Of a stretch of DNA of 64,000 bases, positions 57,505-64,000 are shown one piece after another (the stretch's first letter is position 1; every line of letters starts with the position of its first letter). The translations under genes and the position numbers were made by a program. The notes under the pieces were generated by a model. It ran no database searches, had not been told where the DNA came from, and worked only from the letters and a program-made list of their open reading frames with translations. Origin of the DNA: Cyanobium sp. Morenito 9A2 (GTDB lineage Bacteria > Cyanobacteriota > Cyanobacteriia > PCC-6307 > Cyanobiaceae); assembly GCF_024345575.1 (NCBI RefSeq), contig NZ_JAGQBJ010000007.1, forward strand, positions 95,046-159,045, read 5' to 3'.

Positions 57505-57933
57505 CTACGGAATGAACTCACATCTCAACATCCTGAGGCAAAAAACGGAATCAATTTTTGAAGCCATTATTCTCCTTGGGCGGAGGATCAAAGCTAGCAG
57601 GATCGCGGCGATCAACTGATGCAACGGTACGCCGATCATGGTCACGCTTTGCGCTAGCCCAGGCTCGGGCCCTGTGTATGGGATTGGGGCATGGAGAGGC
57701 AGAAGGAACGTACCACCCAGCGCAAGAACCAGCGTGAGGATGAAAAGAACTCTGGCGTCCGTGCTGCGCTCACGAACGCTTCCGGCCATCAAGCCAAGCA
57801 GCACAAAGGGTGCAACAAGCAAGGCGAGAAAGGGAAGATCGCTGCCTTACAATCCGGGCGAACGAGCACAGACGATGATCAGGCTCGTGAAGGTGGCAAA
57901 CGCGCAGACGGCTCTGGTGGCCTGGTCACCCAT
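57505..57933 (-). pseudogene. Small multi-helix membrane protein interrupted by a stop codon
   Basis: A frame starts at the ATG at 57933 behind a good binding site (AAGGACTGTC) and overlaps the LprI-like stop. It encodes a hydrophobic helix (AVCAFATFTSLIIVCARS), then meets TAA at 57849-57847. The same frame continues with further helices (PFLALLVAPFVLLGLMAGSV, VLFILTLVLALGGTFLLPLH, LHQLIAAILLALIL) to 57505. A multi-helix protein broken by one nonsense codon is the simplest reading; a restart at TTG 57822 would give a 105-aa product. Confidence 0.5.
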
Positions 57934-58354
57934 GACAGTCCTTGCCTCCATCCTTGCTCTCTGGCATCAACCGCCGTTGGATCGACAACGACTCCAGTTG
58001 CCGCAACCGTTCCTCCTGGCTGGCCTTCACGCAGGTCCGCAGGTTCTCCTGAGCCCTCCAGCATTGGTCCATGGTTTCCACCCAGTGGCGCTGATCCTCC
58101 ATCAGGGCCTCGCGCTCTGGCGGCTTGAGTGAGGCATCGTCCCGCAGGCGGCGAAAGGCCTGGCGCAGCTGCGCGTCGATGGCCGTCAGTTCGGCATCCC
58201 GACAGATCAGTACCGTGGCGGCGCTGCCCGCGAGCTGACAGCGAATCGTCTCCCCATCGAAGGACTCCGGTGGTGGAGGGATCGCCTGGGCGCCGAGAGT
58301 GCCAAAGACCCCTGCCAAAAGTACGGGGAAAAATGGCAACGGCCACCTGTTCAT
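57926..58354 (-). CDS. LprI/DUF1311-like secreted protein
   Basis: A 142-aa protein from the ATG at 58354. The signal peptide is WPLPFFPVLLAGVFGTLGAQ. The domain has four cysteines and the LprI pattern ICRDAELTAIDAQLRQAFRR, then REALMEDQRHWVETMDQCWR and LRTCVKASQEERLRQLE. LprI proteins of this type are periplasmic and one was shown to inhibit lysozyme. The next gene starts 8 bp before its stop. Confidence 0.72.
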   Translation of the reverse strand: MNRWPLPFFPVLLAGVFGTLGAQAIPPPPESFDGETIRCQLAGSAATVLICRDAELTAIDAQLRQAFRRLRDDASLKPPEREALMEDQRHWVETMDQCWRAQENLRTCVKASQEERLRQLESLSIQRRLMPESKDGGKDCHG

Positions 58355-58506
58355 GGACCACAAGGCTTGTTGCAGCGTCGTCCGTGCCGGTGGGCGTAAC
58401 AGAGGCATCACTTCAAGGCGATCCTCGCCTCATGAATGAGATCAGCTGATTCAATATTTACCCACAAACAGCCGGCCCGATCCGTCGCCCGTGATCGAGG
58501 GCTGAT

Positions 58507-59526
58507 TCAGAAAAAGAACTTCACCCCGGCTTCGATGCCATTTTGGTTGATGCTGTAGGCATTTTCAGGGGTGGCCCCATTGGTGCCGCCCAGGTGCAGG
58601 TAGCGCCAGGAGAGATTCAGCTGGGTGGAGTTCCCAATCGCATAGCCAACGCCCACCTGGGTGTTCCAGGAGTAGTCATCAGCATTGTTCACACCGAATC
58701 CGCCGAGGTCGGCGCGGGCGAACAGGCGCAGGCGCGGAGAGAGAAACACCATCGCCTGGGTGCCGACCAGGGGCTGGGCCACGGTGCTGCTGAAGGATTG
58801 CTGCCGCTGCAGATTCAACCCCTGGAGCGTCCGTGATCCCGCCTGTCCCGGTCCTCGAAACGTCAAGGTCCGGCCAGGACCCTGGAGCTCCAGCCCCAGG
58901 TCGTACTGCATGTTGACGAACCGCACTCCCGCGTAGGGGATGACTGTGAAACTGCCGGCGCGGGCCACGGCCGTTTCGCGGTCTCCGATGCGGTAGCGCA
59001 GGGCCAGGTCGTAAATGCCCTGGATGTTTCCGACACTGGCGTTCAGGCTGGCCTGGCCGTCAGGGGTGAGCGTCAGGCTGCGCTGGCCGCGAGGGCCTTC
59101 GATGCTGCGCGTCTTGATCTCCCGGAGCGTCCCCTCCTCACCCTTGACCGAGACGTAGCTGATGTCGGTGAGGAGACCGATTCGCCCGTATTCGACGCTG
59201 CCCCTGAAGGCGGCCGTGGAGGTGAGGGGCCTGAGCACCTGACCGAGGTCGAGATCAAGATCGGTACTGAAGCCGTTGACGGTGGTGCTCCCGGTGGTGC
59301 GCAGCGGCGCAAATCCGTAGAGTTCCACGGTGCCTGCCCAGGGCGAGGCCACAGCGGCAGCAACTTCTTCAGGGGCTACCGCTTCGGGTGATGGAGCACC
59401 GTCTGCTCTCGGGATGTCCAGGCCCGGCTGAGCCGAAGCCATAGGCGCCATCGCCAACAGGGCCAGCGCACCGCCAGCGGAGCCGATCAACCGACCCTTG
59501 GGGGGCCAACATCCGTTCCTCTTCAT
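58507..59526 (-). CDS. Outer-membrane beta-barrel protein
   Basis: A 339-aa protein from the ATG at 59526: signal peptide (LIGSAGGALALLAMAPMASA, QP), a short Ala/Pro-rich linker, then alternating beta strands with aromatic ends. Examples are VELYGFAPLRTTGSTTVNGF, YDLALRYRIGD, FTVIPYAGVRFVNMQYDLGL and VGVGYAIGNSTQLNLSWRYL. It ends in GVKFFF, the C-terminal aromatic signal for BAM insertion. A barrel of about 8-10 strands is likely. Function unknown. Confidence 0.75.
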   Translation of the reverse strand: MKRNGCWPPKGRLIGSAGGALALLAMAPMASAQPGLDIPRADGAPSPEAVAPEEVAAAVASPWAGTVELYGFAPLRTTGSTTVNGFSTDLDLDLGQVLRPLTSTAAFRGSVEYGRIGLLTDISYVSVKGEEGTLREIKTRSIEGPRGQRSLTLTPDGQASLNASVGNIQGIYDLALRYRIGDRETAVARAGSFTVIPYAGVRFVNMQYDLGLELQGPGRTLTFRGPGQAGSRTLQGLNLQRQQSFSSTVAQPLVGTQAMVFLSPRLRLFARADLGGFGVNNADDYSWNTQVGVGYAIGNSTQLNLSWRYLHLGGTNGATPENAYSINQNGIEAGVKFFF

Positions 59527-60517
59527 CGGGTGCCCCAGGCTGAGGAAGAGAAATTAGACGGAGCCGCGATCGATGGGCGGCGAAAGGAGCCGGACGCTGG
59601 GCCGGCGCGCCTGGTTGATCTGCCGCCCATCAGGCTGCTTCTACGGTTTGGAGCGCCGATCGCGTCATGGCGCCATCACCGCAGCGGCGCCGCTGCTCAG
59701 CTGCCGAAAGAACAGCCGACGAGGAAGATTAGCCATCACCCCCTGTGCATCGACCGACAGGGGAGCACCGACGCCCCTCCACCGGCCATGTCCAGGCCTA
59801 GAGGCCCGGGAGCTCCTTCAGGGCAAGGTGATGCTCAAATCGATGGGAGGCACCCGGAGGGATCAAGGTGTTGTACGGGGTGCCGCAGACGCCCGGACGC
59901 CACCGCTCTGGCCCGATCAATCGCTATACAGGCCGAGACGGCCAGCCGTGGTTCCGGAGGCGTTCGAGGTTGCCCAGGCCTACGCCCACTTGATCCAGCG
60001 GGAGCTTCTCTTGCAGGCCCACGGGAACCAGCCTCCCGCGGAAGACTCCAGGGCCAGGGTCAGTTCCTGACTAAGGGAATGACCGATGGCCGACTCGGCC
60101 GCCGGCGGATGTATCGCAAGAGCCTCTGAAGGTTCGCTGCAGAGCTAAAGGCAAGGCCTGTTGGAAGGCACATAGCGATCAACGCAGAGTCTCGACGGCA
60201 GTCAAGAGAGAGAAGCAGGGATGACATCATCTCTACTGGCTAGACGACACCGTCTCCCCCACATCTGGCGTGGACCATCAATGGGTCAGCGGTCAGGGCG
60301 GCCGCCATGGGAGTCAGATCACGTCCAGAGGCATGTCAGGAATCCTTGATCCAGAAGAATCGTCCGGGCCATTTCCACACCCATCAAGGACGTCTCAGAC
60401 CAGCGAGGTGAGTCTGAGGGTGCGGCACGACTCATGGAGTTCTGCAGAACCACATATATCACCGAGATTCCAGACAGGTCATCGGTGAACCACTGCCATG
60501 ACAGAAATCAGGTGCTG
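59527..60517. other. Gene-poor region left of the cassette array
   Basis: About 1 kb. Open frames here (for example 59530-60129 and 59573-60070, plus strand) are rich in Arg, Pro and Gly and overlap each other in different frames, with no recognised domain. No integrase-like frame is seen on either strand. It may hold decayed genes and the promoter of the beta-barrel gene. Confidence 0.4.
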
Positions 60518-60546
60518 TTGCCTCCCTGAATAGACGCGCTTATGCT
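60518..60546 (+). promoter_or_regulatory. Promoter-like element upstream of the cassettes (Pc-like)
   Basis: TTGCCT and TATGCT are separated by exactly 17 nt, about 70 bp upstream of the first cassette gene and on its strand. This is where an integron's cassette promoter would be. Activity is inferred from sequence only. Confidence 0.45.
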
Positions 60547-60592
60547 GCCGATAAACTAGGTGGATGGATTTTCTGCGGTCCGCCGAAACGGC

Positions 60593-60599
60593 GTTAGGC
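60593..60599 (+). other. Integron core site GTTAGGC at left edge
   Basis: A GTTRRRY core (GTTAGGC) preceded by CGAAACGGC, with no matching RYYYAAC arm within the preceding ~150 bp. It could be the attI core or the 3' half of a lost attC. Confidence 0.5.
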
Positions 60600-60615
60600 A
60601 CATCGCGAGGCATCT

Positions 60616-61239
60616 ATGGGTTACACGGAGAAACAATGGCGATGGCGGCTGGCAGAGCGCAGTGACCTGAGCTCGCATGTCGTCCACTTGACCCGTGAGG
60701 CCGGCTCCCAAAATGCCTTAAACGTCCTGCTCAAAATCTTGAATGATCGTGTTATACAGGGAAGCGACTCCACATCTGGCTTCATCTGTGGTTCTAGAAA
60801 AGCCGTATGTTTTCAGGACGCTCCGTTAACTGGGGTATGCCAGAACGTCTTCTATGAACAGAAGTACCGGGAAGCAAATAAAGGCAGCAAAACCCGGTAT
60901 CTCGCCGTAGGGCTGGCATTCCCGAAGACATACGTCTACGCGAAAGGCGGGCGACCGGTGGTTTATGACAAGACAAATATAGCGAAGCAGTACCTGCCAA
61001 AGGATCAGCATTGGCGAATCGTCAACTTTGACCTTGATGACTTAAAGAATATAATCGACTGGACACATGAGCGTGAATGGCGTGTTCCCGAAGAATTCCA
61101 GTTCGAGCTAGACCAGGCAACTGTACTTCTCACAAACGAATCCGCATACCACCATTTTGTGAAACTCGATACTGCAAGTGGTGCAGCCTTGATGCCTAAG
61201 CTGAACGGGCTCGTGGTGATGAGCAGGCTGCTTTTCTAG
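60616..61239 (+). CDS. Cassette 1: uncharacterised protein with HEREWR motif, possible defence gene
   Basis: A 207-aa protein; GAGG lies 5 bp before the ATG. The layout is HVVHLTREAG near the N-terminus, LLKILNDRVIQGSDSTSGFI, VCFQDAPLTGVCQNVFYEQK, RYLAVGLAFPKTYVYAKGGR with PVVYD, and IIDWTHEREWRVPEEFQFEL. This order (small N-terminal His region, 'in-favour-of-substrate' FQDAPL loop, GGRPVVYD and a late EREWR) resembles the AbiGi/DUF2971-like proteins linked to abortive infection. The match is by eye and weak. Base composition is clearly AT-richer than the chromosome around it. Confidence 0.7.
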   Translation: MGYTEKQWRWRLAERSDLSSHVVHLTREAGSQNALNVLLKILNDRVIQGSDSTSGFICGSRKAVCFQDAPLTGVCQNVFYEQKYREANKGSKTRYLAVGLAFPKTYVYAKGGRPVVYDKTNIAKQYLPKDQHWRIVNFDLDDLKNIIDWTHEREWRVPEEFQFELDQATVLLTNESAYHHFVKLDTASGAALMPKLNGLVVMSRLLF

Positions 61240-61255
61240 CTGCCCACGGTTGTGC

Positions 61256-61339
61256 GCCTAACATCAAGATCCAGCGGTCGGGTGCATGAATTACAAACAT
61301 GTTCCAGTGTATATCCGCCGCTGATCTTGAGCGTTAGCC
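61256..61339 (+). other. attC site 1 (84 nt)
   Basis: R'' GCCTAAC and R' GTTAGCC. The arms ATCAAGATCCAGCGG and CCGCTGATCTTGAGC pair with one bulged C, the extrahelical base typical of attC. The loop region between the arms is AT-richer. Confidence 0.88.
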
Positions 61340-61377
61340 GTTCTCATCCCGTCAACCCTCCGAGATGGAGATGATCA

Positions 61378-62313
61378 ATGGATTCACAGATTCATACTAA
61401 AGCTGATGCACAAAGGGATCCAGGAATCTGCATGTTGCTCCGTTTCATTCGCAACCCGTTTGTCAGCCTCCTGGCGCTCAACAACCTCTTGCTCTACGTG
61501 CATTGGTCAGGCAACGCTTACATGCTGACGTTCCCATCAGGCCTGGGAATGCCCCTGTTCCTCCCCTCAGGCCTGTTCACGGGCGCTTTCATCACCGCGA
61601 ACCTCTTACTCGTGTATTGGAGCTACGCGCATTTTCTGGAACGCAGAGCAGTCAGCGAACTTGCCCTGCCCGGTTTAGGTCGCGAACTCGGCATCGGTCT
61701 GCTGCTCGGTTTCGGCCTATTCACCATCTGTGTTTTGATCGCCATGGCTCTCGGTCTCTACCGCATCGAGGGTATCGACCGCTGGCAGAACTTATTGGCA
61801 GGGGTGACAGGAGGGACGTTCACCACACCCTTTGGCGAGGAGCTGCTGTTCCGCGGCGTGTGGTTTCGCATTCTTGAGGGCGTGTTCGGCGGCTGGGTGG
61901 CTCTGGTTGTCTCCTCCCTGTGGTTCGGCTTCGTGCACGCCGGGAACACAGGCGAGACCTTTGCAGGTGTCGCGTCCATCGCCATCGTGTACGGTCCGTT
62001 GCTGGCTGTGCCCTTTATGGTTAGCCGCCGCCTATGGATTGGCATTGGCCTACACGGAGCCTGGAACTACACGATGGGCAAAGTTTTCTCAGGTGCCATA
62101 TCAGGTAATTCAGCCTCACCGGGCCTGTTCAAGACCACTTTTCAAGGACCGGAACTGCTCACCGGTGGCAGCGCTGGCATGGAGGGATCGCTGATCGCCA
62201 TGTTGGTAAGTCTTGCGTTCACCGCGGTCATGCTGATCCTGGCTGTGCGGCGCGGCATGATCGTGCCACCTTCTTGGAGTCGCAAGATCACTCGTCCGCA
62301 GTTAGACGTCTAA
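61378..62313 (+). CDS. Cassette 2: CPBP intramembrane metalloprotease (Abi/CAAX type)
   Basis: A 311-aa multi-helix membrane protein with GGAG upstream of the ATG. The CPBP motifs are intact: GEELLFRGVWFR (Glu-Glu and Arg), LWFGFVHAGN (His) and LHGAWN (His). The family processes prenylated peptides, bacteriocins or signalling proteins in the membrane. The stop codon lies within the R'' core of attC 2, so the cassette is very compact. Confidence 0.88.
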   Translation: MDSQIHTKADAQRDPGICMLLRFIRNPFVSLLALNNLLLYVHWSGNAYMLTFPSGLGMPLFLPSGLFTGAFITANLLLVYWSYAHFLERRAVSELALPGLGRELGIGLLLGFGLFTICVLIAMALGLYRIEGIDRWQNLLAGVTGGTFTTPFGEELLFRGVWFRILEGVFGGWVALVVSSLWFGFVHAGNTGETFAGVASIAIVYGPLLAVPFMVSRRLWIGIGLHGAWNYTMGKVFSGAISGNSASPGLFKTTFQGPELLTGGSAGMEGSLIAMLVSLAFTAVMLILAVRRGMIVPPSWSRKITRPQLDV

Positions 62314-62395
62314 CATCAAGATACAGCGGGCGGTTCTAATGATTTCTAAATCGCGGCATCCAGCTATTTTCCGCCGCTGATCTTGAGCGTTAGCC
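62308..62395 (+). other. attC site 2 (88 nt)
   Basis: R'' GTCTAAC and R' GTTAGCC. The arms ATCAAGATACAGCGG and CCGCTGATCTTGAGC are nearly the same as in attC 1 (one base differs in the left arm, the right arm is identical), with a bulge as expected. The central part differs in sequence. Confidence 0.88.
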
Positions 62396-62460
62396 AGAGC
62401 CGAGGAAGCGCGGAGGCGGCCAACGTGGCTACAATGTGAGCACGTCTGCAGGGTGTGGTC

Positions 62461-62703
62461 GTGGTTCGAGCGAAGTTGGTCAAAATCGGCAATTCGAGAG
62501 GGATCCGTCTCGCCAAGCCGCTGCTTGAGGTTGCTGGGCTTGCTGACGAAGTCGAGATCGAGGCGGCTCCAGGGGTTTTGACCATCAGGCCAGCGGCTCA
62601 TCCGAGGGCTGGCTGGGCAGATGCGGCAGCATCTTTTGAGTCGGAGGGACTTCTCGATGAAATGACCACCACTCGGTTTGATGATGAAGAGTGGTCATGG
62701 TGA
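62461..62703 (+). CDS. mazE: Cassette 3: MazE/AbrB-type antitoxin
   Basis: An 80-aa protein from the GTG at 62461 (AGGG upstream; GTG 62455 is an alternative). The SpoVT/AbrB fold is shown by RAKLVKIGNSRGIRLAKPLL with EIEAAPGVLTIRP, followed by an acidic C-terminus (RFDDEEW) that would plug the toxin. A TACAAT box at 62430-62435 may be its own promoter. It overlaps mazF by 7 bp. Confidence 0.88.
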   Translation: MVRAKLVKIGNSRGIRLAKPLLEVAGLADEVEIEAAPGVLTIRPAAHPRAGWADAAASFESEGLLDEMTTTRFDDEEWSW

Positions 62704-63032
62704 CTGAAGAATCCGTCTCAAGAGGCGATATCTTCCTTGTTGCGTTGAATCCCACGCGAGGATCTGAAATCAGGAAGACGAGGCCTTGTGTCGTAGTGTC
62801 GCCTGACGAACTGAATGCTCATCTTCGTACTTTCATCGTTGCCCCGCTTACAACTGGCGGACATCCATACCCCTTTCGTGTGCGGTGCAGGTTTGAGGGC
62901 AAGGAAGGTCACGTGGTGGCTGATCAGCTGAGAGCTGTAGATGGTGATCGACTTGTCAAGCGATTGGGGAGTCTGTCGGAGACCACGCTTAATGAGTTGC
63001 TGGGTGTTCTTCAAGCGATGTTCGCTGTTTAG
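62697..63032 (+). CDS. mazF: Cassette 3: MazF/PemK-type mRNA interferase toxin
   Basis: A 111-aa protein from the ATG at 62697. It has RGDIFLVALNPTRGSEIRKT, RPCVVVSPDELN, FIVAPLTTGGHPYPFRV and VVADQLRAVDGDRLVK: the catalytic Arg and Thr positions of MazF are kept. It cuts mRNA at short sequences when free of its antitoxin. Confidence 0.9.
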   Translation: MVTEESVSRGDIFLVALNPTRGSEIRKTRPCVVVSPDELNAHLRTFIVAPLTTGGHPYPFRVRCRFEGKEGHVVADQLRAVDGDRLVKRLGSLSETTLNELLGVLQAMFAV

Positions 63033-63038
63033 AGTCCT

Positions 63039-63142
63039 GGCTAACAAAGCCATGATCCTGACCCGCCCCCTTCTACTTCCCGCAGCCCAATAAGAACATT
63101 CACCTGTGGCTCCTTGCGGCCAGTTGATGGAGAGCGTTATCC
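63039..63142 (+). other. attC site 3 (104 nt)
   Basis: R'' GGCTAAC and R' GTTATCC. The inner arms pair only partly (CCAT near both ends), so this site differs from attC 1 and 2, but its position between two cassettes and its end cores fit. Confidence 0.72.
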
Positions 63143-63203
63143 GTATCCAGCAAGCCGTTGACCGGAAGCCGCGTTTGGTACCGGGAGGCAGTACCATGCT
63201 GGA

Positions 63204-63458
63204 ATGAAGCGGAAGCACCAGCGCACCCTTGAGCTGATCTTCTCTCGTCCCGTAAGCGGCAGCTTGCCATGGAGGGACATCGAGGCCCTGTTTCAGGAGC
63301 TTGGTGGGGATGTCAGTGAGAGGGCGGGCAGCCGAGTCGCGGTCGTTCTGTTTGGCGAAGTCAGGGTCTTCCACAGACCCCACCCATCGCCCGATACAGA
63401 CAAGGGTGCTGTTGCTTCGATCCGCAAATGGTTTGAAGAACACGGAGTGACACCATGA
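63204..63458 (+). CDS. hicA: Cassette 4: HicA-type toxin
   Basis: An 84-aa dsRBD-like mRNA interferase. It reads RTLELIFSRPVSGSLPWRDI, EALFQELGGDVSERAGSRVA and VFHRPHPSPDTDKGAVASIR; the His in FHRPHP is the catalytic residue position. It overlaps hicB by 4 bp (ATGA). Confidence 0.9.
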   Translation: MKRKHQRTLELIFSRPVSGSLPWRDIEALFQELGGDVSERAGSRVAVVLFGEVRVFHRPHPSPDTDKGAVASIRKWFEEHGVTP

Positions 63459-63787
63459 ATCTCATGAATGTGGATGGCTATCACGCCAAAATTGACTACG
63501 ACGAGGTAACGGATCAGTTTCGCGGGGAAATTCTTGGACTTACTGGAGGAGCGGACTTTTATGGGGCCAGTCCTGAGGAGCTTCGCCGAGAATTCAAAAA
63601 GTCATTGGACGTCTTTCTTGAGGTCTGCAAGGAGCAAGGAATCGAGCCCCGCAGACACTATTCAGGTAAGTTCAATCTTCGGATTCCGCCTGAACTACAT
63701 GAGAAGTTAGCGATGACTGCGGAGGCGCAGGGAAAGAGTCTCAATTCGCTCGCTCAAGAAGCACTCCAGAGAAGTGTCACGGCATAG
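63455..63787 (+). CDS. hicB: Cassette 4: HicB-type antitoxin
   Basis: A 110-aa protein with the partial RNase H-like HicB fold (HAKIDYDEVTDQFRGEILGL, GGADFYGASPEELRREFKKS). The C-terminal DNA-binding part NLRIPPELHEKLAMTAEAQG with SLNSLAQEAL looks like an RHH motif. It would bind HicA and repress the operon. Confidence 0.9.
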   Translation: MNLMNVDGYHAKIDYDEVTDQFRGEILGLTGGADFYGASPEELRREFKKSLDVFLEVCKEQGIEPRRHYSGKFNLRIPPELHEKLAMTAEAQGKSLNSLAQEALQRSVTA

Positions 63788-63793
63788 AGGAAC

Positions 63794-63883
63794 GGATAAC
63801 AAGCCCCTCGAGTGGACAGGCCTCCATCGATTCTCTGCTTGCGGTGTAAATTCCTTGCCTGCCACTCAGGGGCAGCGTTAGAC
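63794..63883 (+). other. attC site 4 (90 nt)
   Basis: R'' GGATAAC and R' GTTAGAC. The inner arms AGCCCCTCGAGTGG and CCACTCAGGGGCAG pair with one bulged base. A clear attC. Confidence 0.88.
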
Positions 63884-63898
63884 CGACGCAAAACACCG

Positions 63899-64000
63899 AT
63901 GCGACTACGAGGTAACCTAAAATCGTGGAATGATGAGCGAGGCTTCGGGTTCATCGAGCCAGCTCAGGGTGGCAAGGATATCTTTGTTCATATCAAGGCT
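63899..64000 (+). CDS. Cassette 5: cold-shock-domain protein, 3' end outside window
   Basis: The first 34 codons read MRLRGNLKSWNDERGFGFIE and PAQGGKDIFVHIKA, with both RNA-binding motifs of the cold-shock fold (GFGFI and DIFVHI). It starts 15 bp after the R' core of attC 4. It may be a simple Csp or a CSD-DUF1294 protein; the end is not in the window. Confidence 0.85.
   Translation, partial: MRLRGNLKSWNDERGFGFIEPAQGGKDIFVHIKA

Larger units (their letters stand above)
60594..64000 (+). mobile_element. Integron gene-cassette array, five cassettes (last one partial)
   Basis: Same-strand genes are each followed by a recombination site with R'' RYYYAAC and R' GTTRRRY ends. By the usual cut between G and TT of the R' core, the cassettes are about 60594-61333, 61334-62389, 62390-63136, 63137-63877 and 63878 onward. 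Each holds one gene or one toxin-antitoxin pair with short margins, as expected for integron cassettes. The gene content (unknown, CPBP protease, MazEF-type, HicAB, cold-shock domain) fits sedentary chromosomal integrons. No integrase is visible. Confidence 0.85.

Noticed and set aside
59530..60129. Plus-strand frame of 199 codons left of the integron
   Set aside because: Arg/Gly/Pro-rich, overlapped by another frame of equal quality, no domain, no ribosome binding site. Checked for an integrase: none of the tyrosine recombinase motifs appear.
60593..64000. CRISPR-like reading of the repeated sites
   Set aside because: The repeats are 84-104 nt, spaced about 0.7-1.1 kb apart with genes between them, and are imperfect palindromes; there are no short regular spacers.

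Overview
The window is a GC-rich, densely packed bacterial chromosome segment from a picocyanobacterium of the Synechococcus/Cyanobium type. Reasons: a block gltX - tRNA-Asp - tRNA-Trp - rplS - map of the kind I associate with picocyanobacteria, a CXXC-less thioredoxin-like protein resembling the thylakoid photosystem I accumulation factor, a DUF3685-type protein, a DRTGG 'phosphotransacetylase-like' ATPase, hemL (C5 tetrapyrrole pathway), an extended L19, and many short cyanobacteria-type hypotheticals. Genus and species cannot be fixed from the sequence alone.

Layout. 0-20 kb: housekeeping and signalling. A TPM-domain protein (5' end outside the window), a secreted GH104-like muramidase, a glycosyltransferase/metallophosphoesterase pair, nadA, a CHASE-PAS-GGDEF diguanylate cyclase, an unusual fusion of a degenerate sigma-54-type AAA+ domain with a membrane polyferredoxin, a GST, a CDP-alcohol phosphatidyltransferase, hisA, a Fur-family regulator, the PSI-factor-like protein and fumC. 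20-22.4 kb: an SDR, a hypothetical, an IS3 orfA remnant and about 400 bp without a recognisable gene. 22.4-38.9 kb: polA with proofreading motifs, a TTC38-like TPR protein, a CPA1 antiporter, gltX, two tRNAs, rplS, map, an NfeD/SPFH pair and yajQ. 38.9-52.4 kb: nitrogen-related metabolism. A fused 5-oxoprolinase overlaps an orphan amino-acid-binding lipoprotein; then come a CaCA antiporter, a six-gene run hemL-SBP-livH-livM-livG-livF with 4-nt overlaps or gaps of about 12 nt, and glcD.

52.2-53.5 kb: a zeta-type toxin/antitoxin module lies between two ~142-bp copies of the glcD 3' end (5 differences, 3 of them silent), as if acquired by an event that rebuilt the end of glcD. The toxin has a frameshift that puts its C-terminus out of frame. 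53.5-59.5 kb: mlaD/mlaE, then a run of small secreted or membrane proteins (one interrupted by a stop codon, one LprI-like) and an outer-membrane beta-barrel.

60.5 kb to the window end is the most striking part: an integron gene-cassette array. Four attC recombination sites (84-104 nt, with GTTRRRY/RYYYAAC ends and imperfect-palindrome arms) separate five compact same-strand cassettes: an unknown protein with an HEREWR motif, a CPBP intramembrane protease, a MazEF-type toxin-antitoxin pair, a HicAB pair and the start of a cold-shock-domain protein. A lone GTTAGGC core and a promoter-like element with a 17-nt spacer sit at its left edge. No integrase is visible in the window, so this is either a cassette cluster without an integrase or part of an array whose intI lies beyond the right edge.
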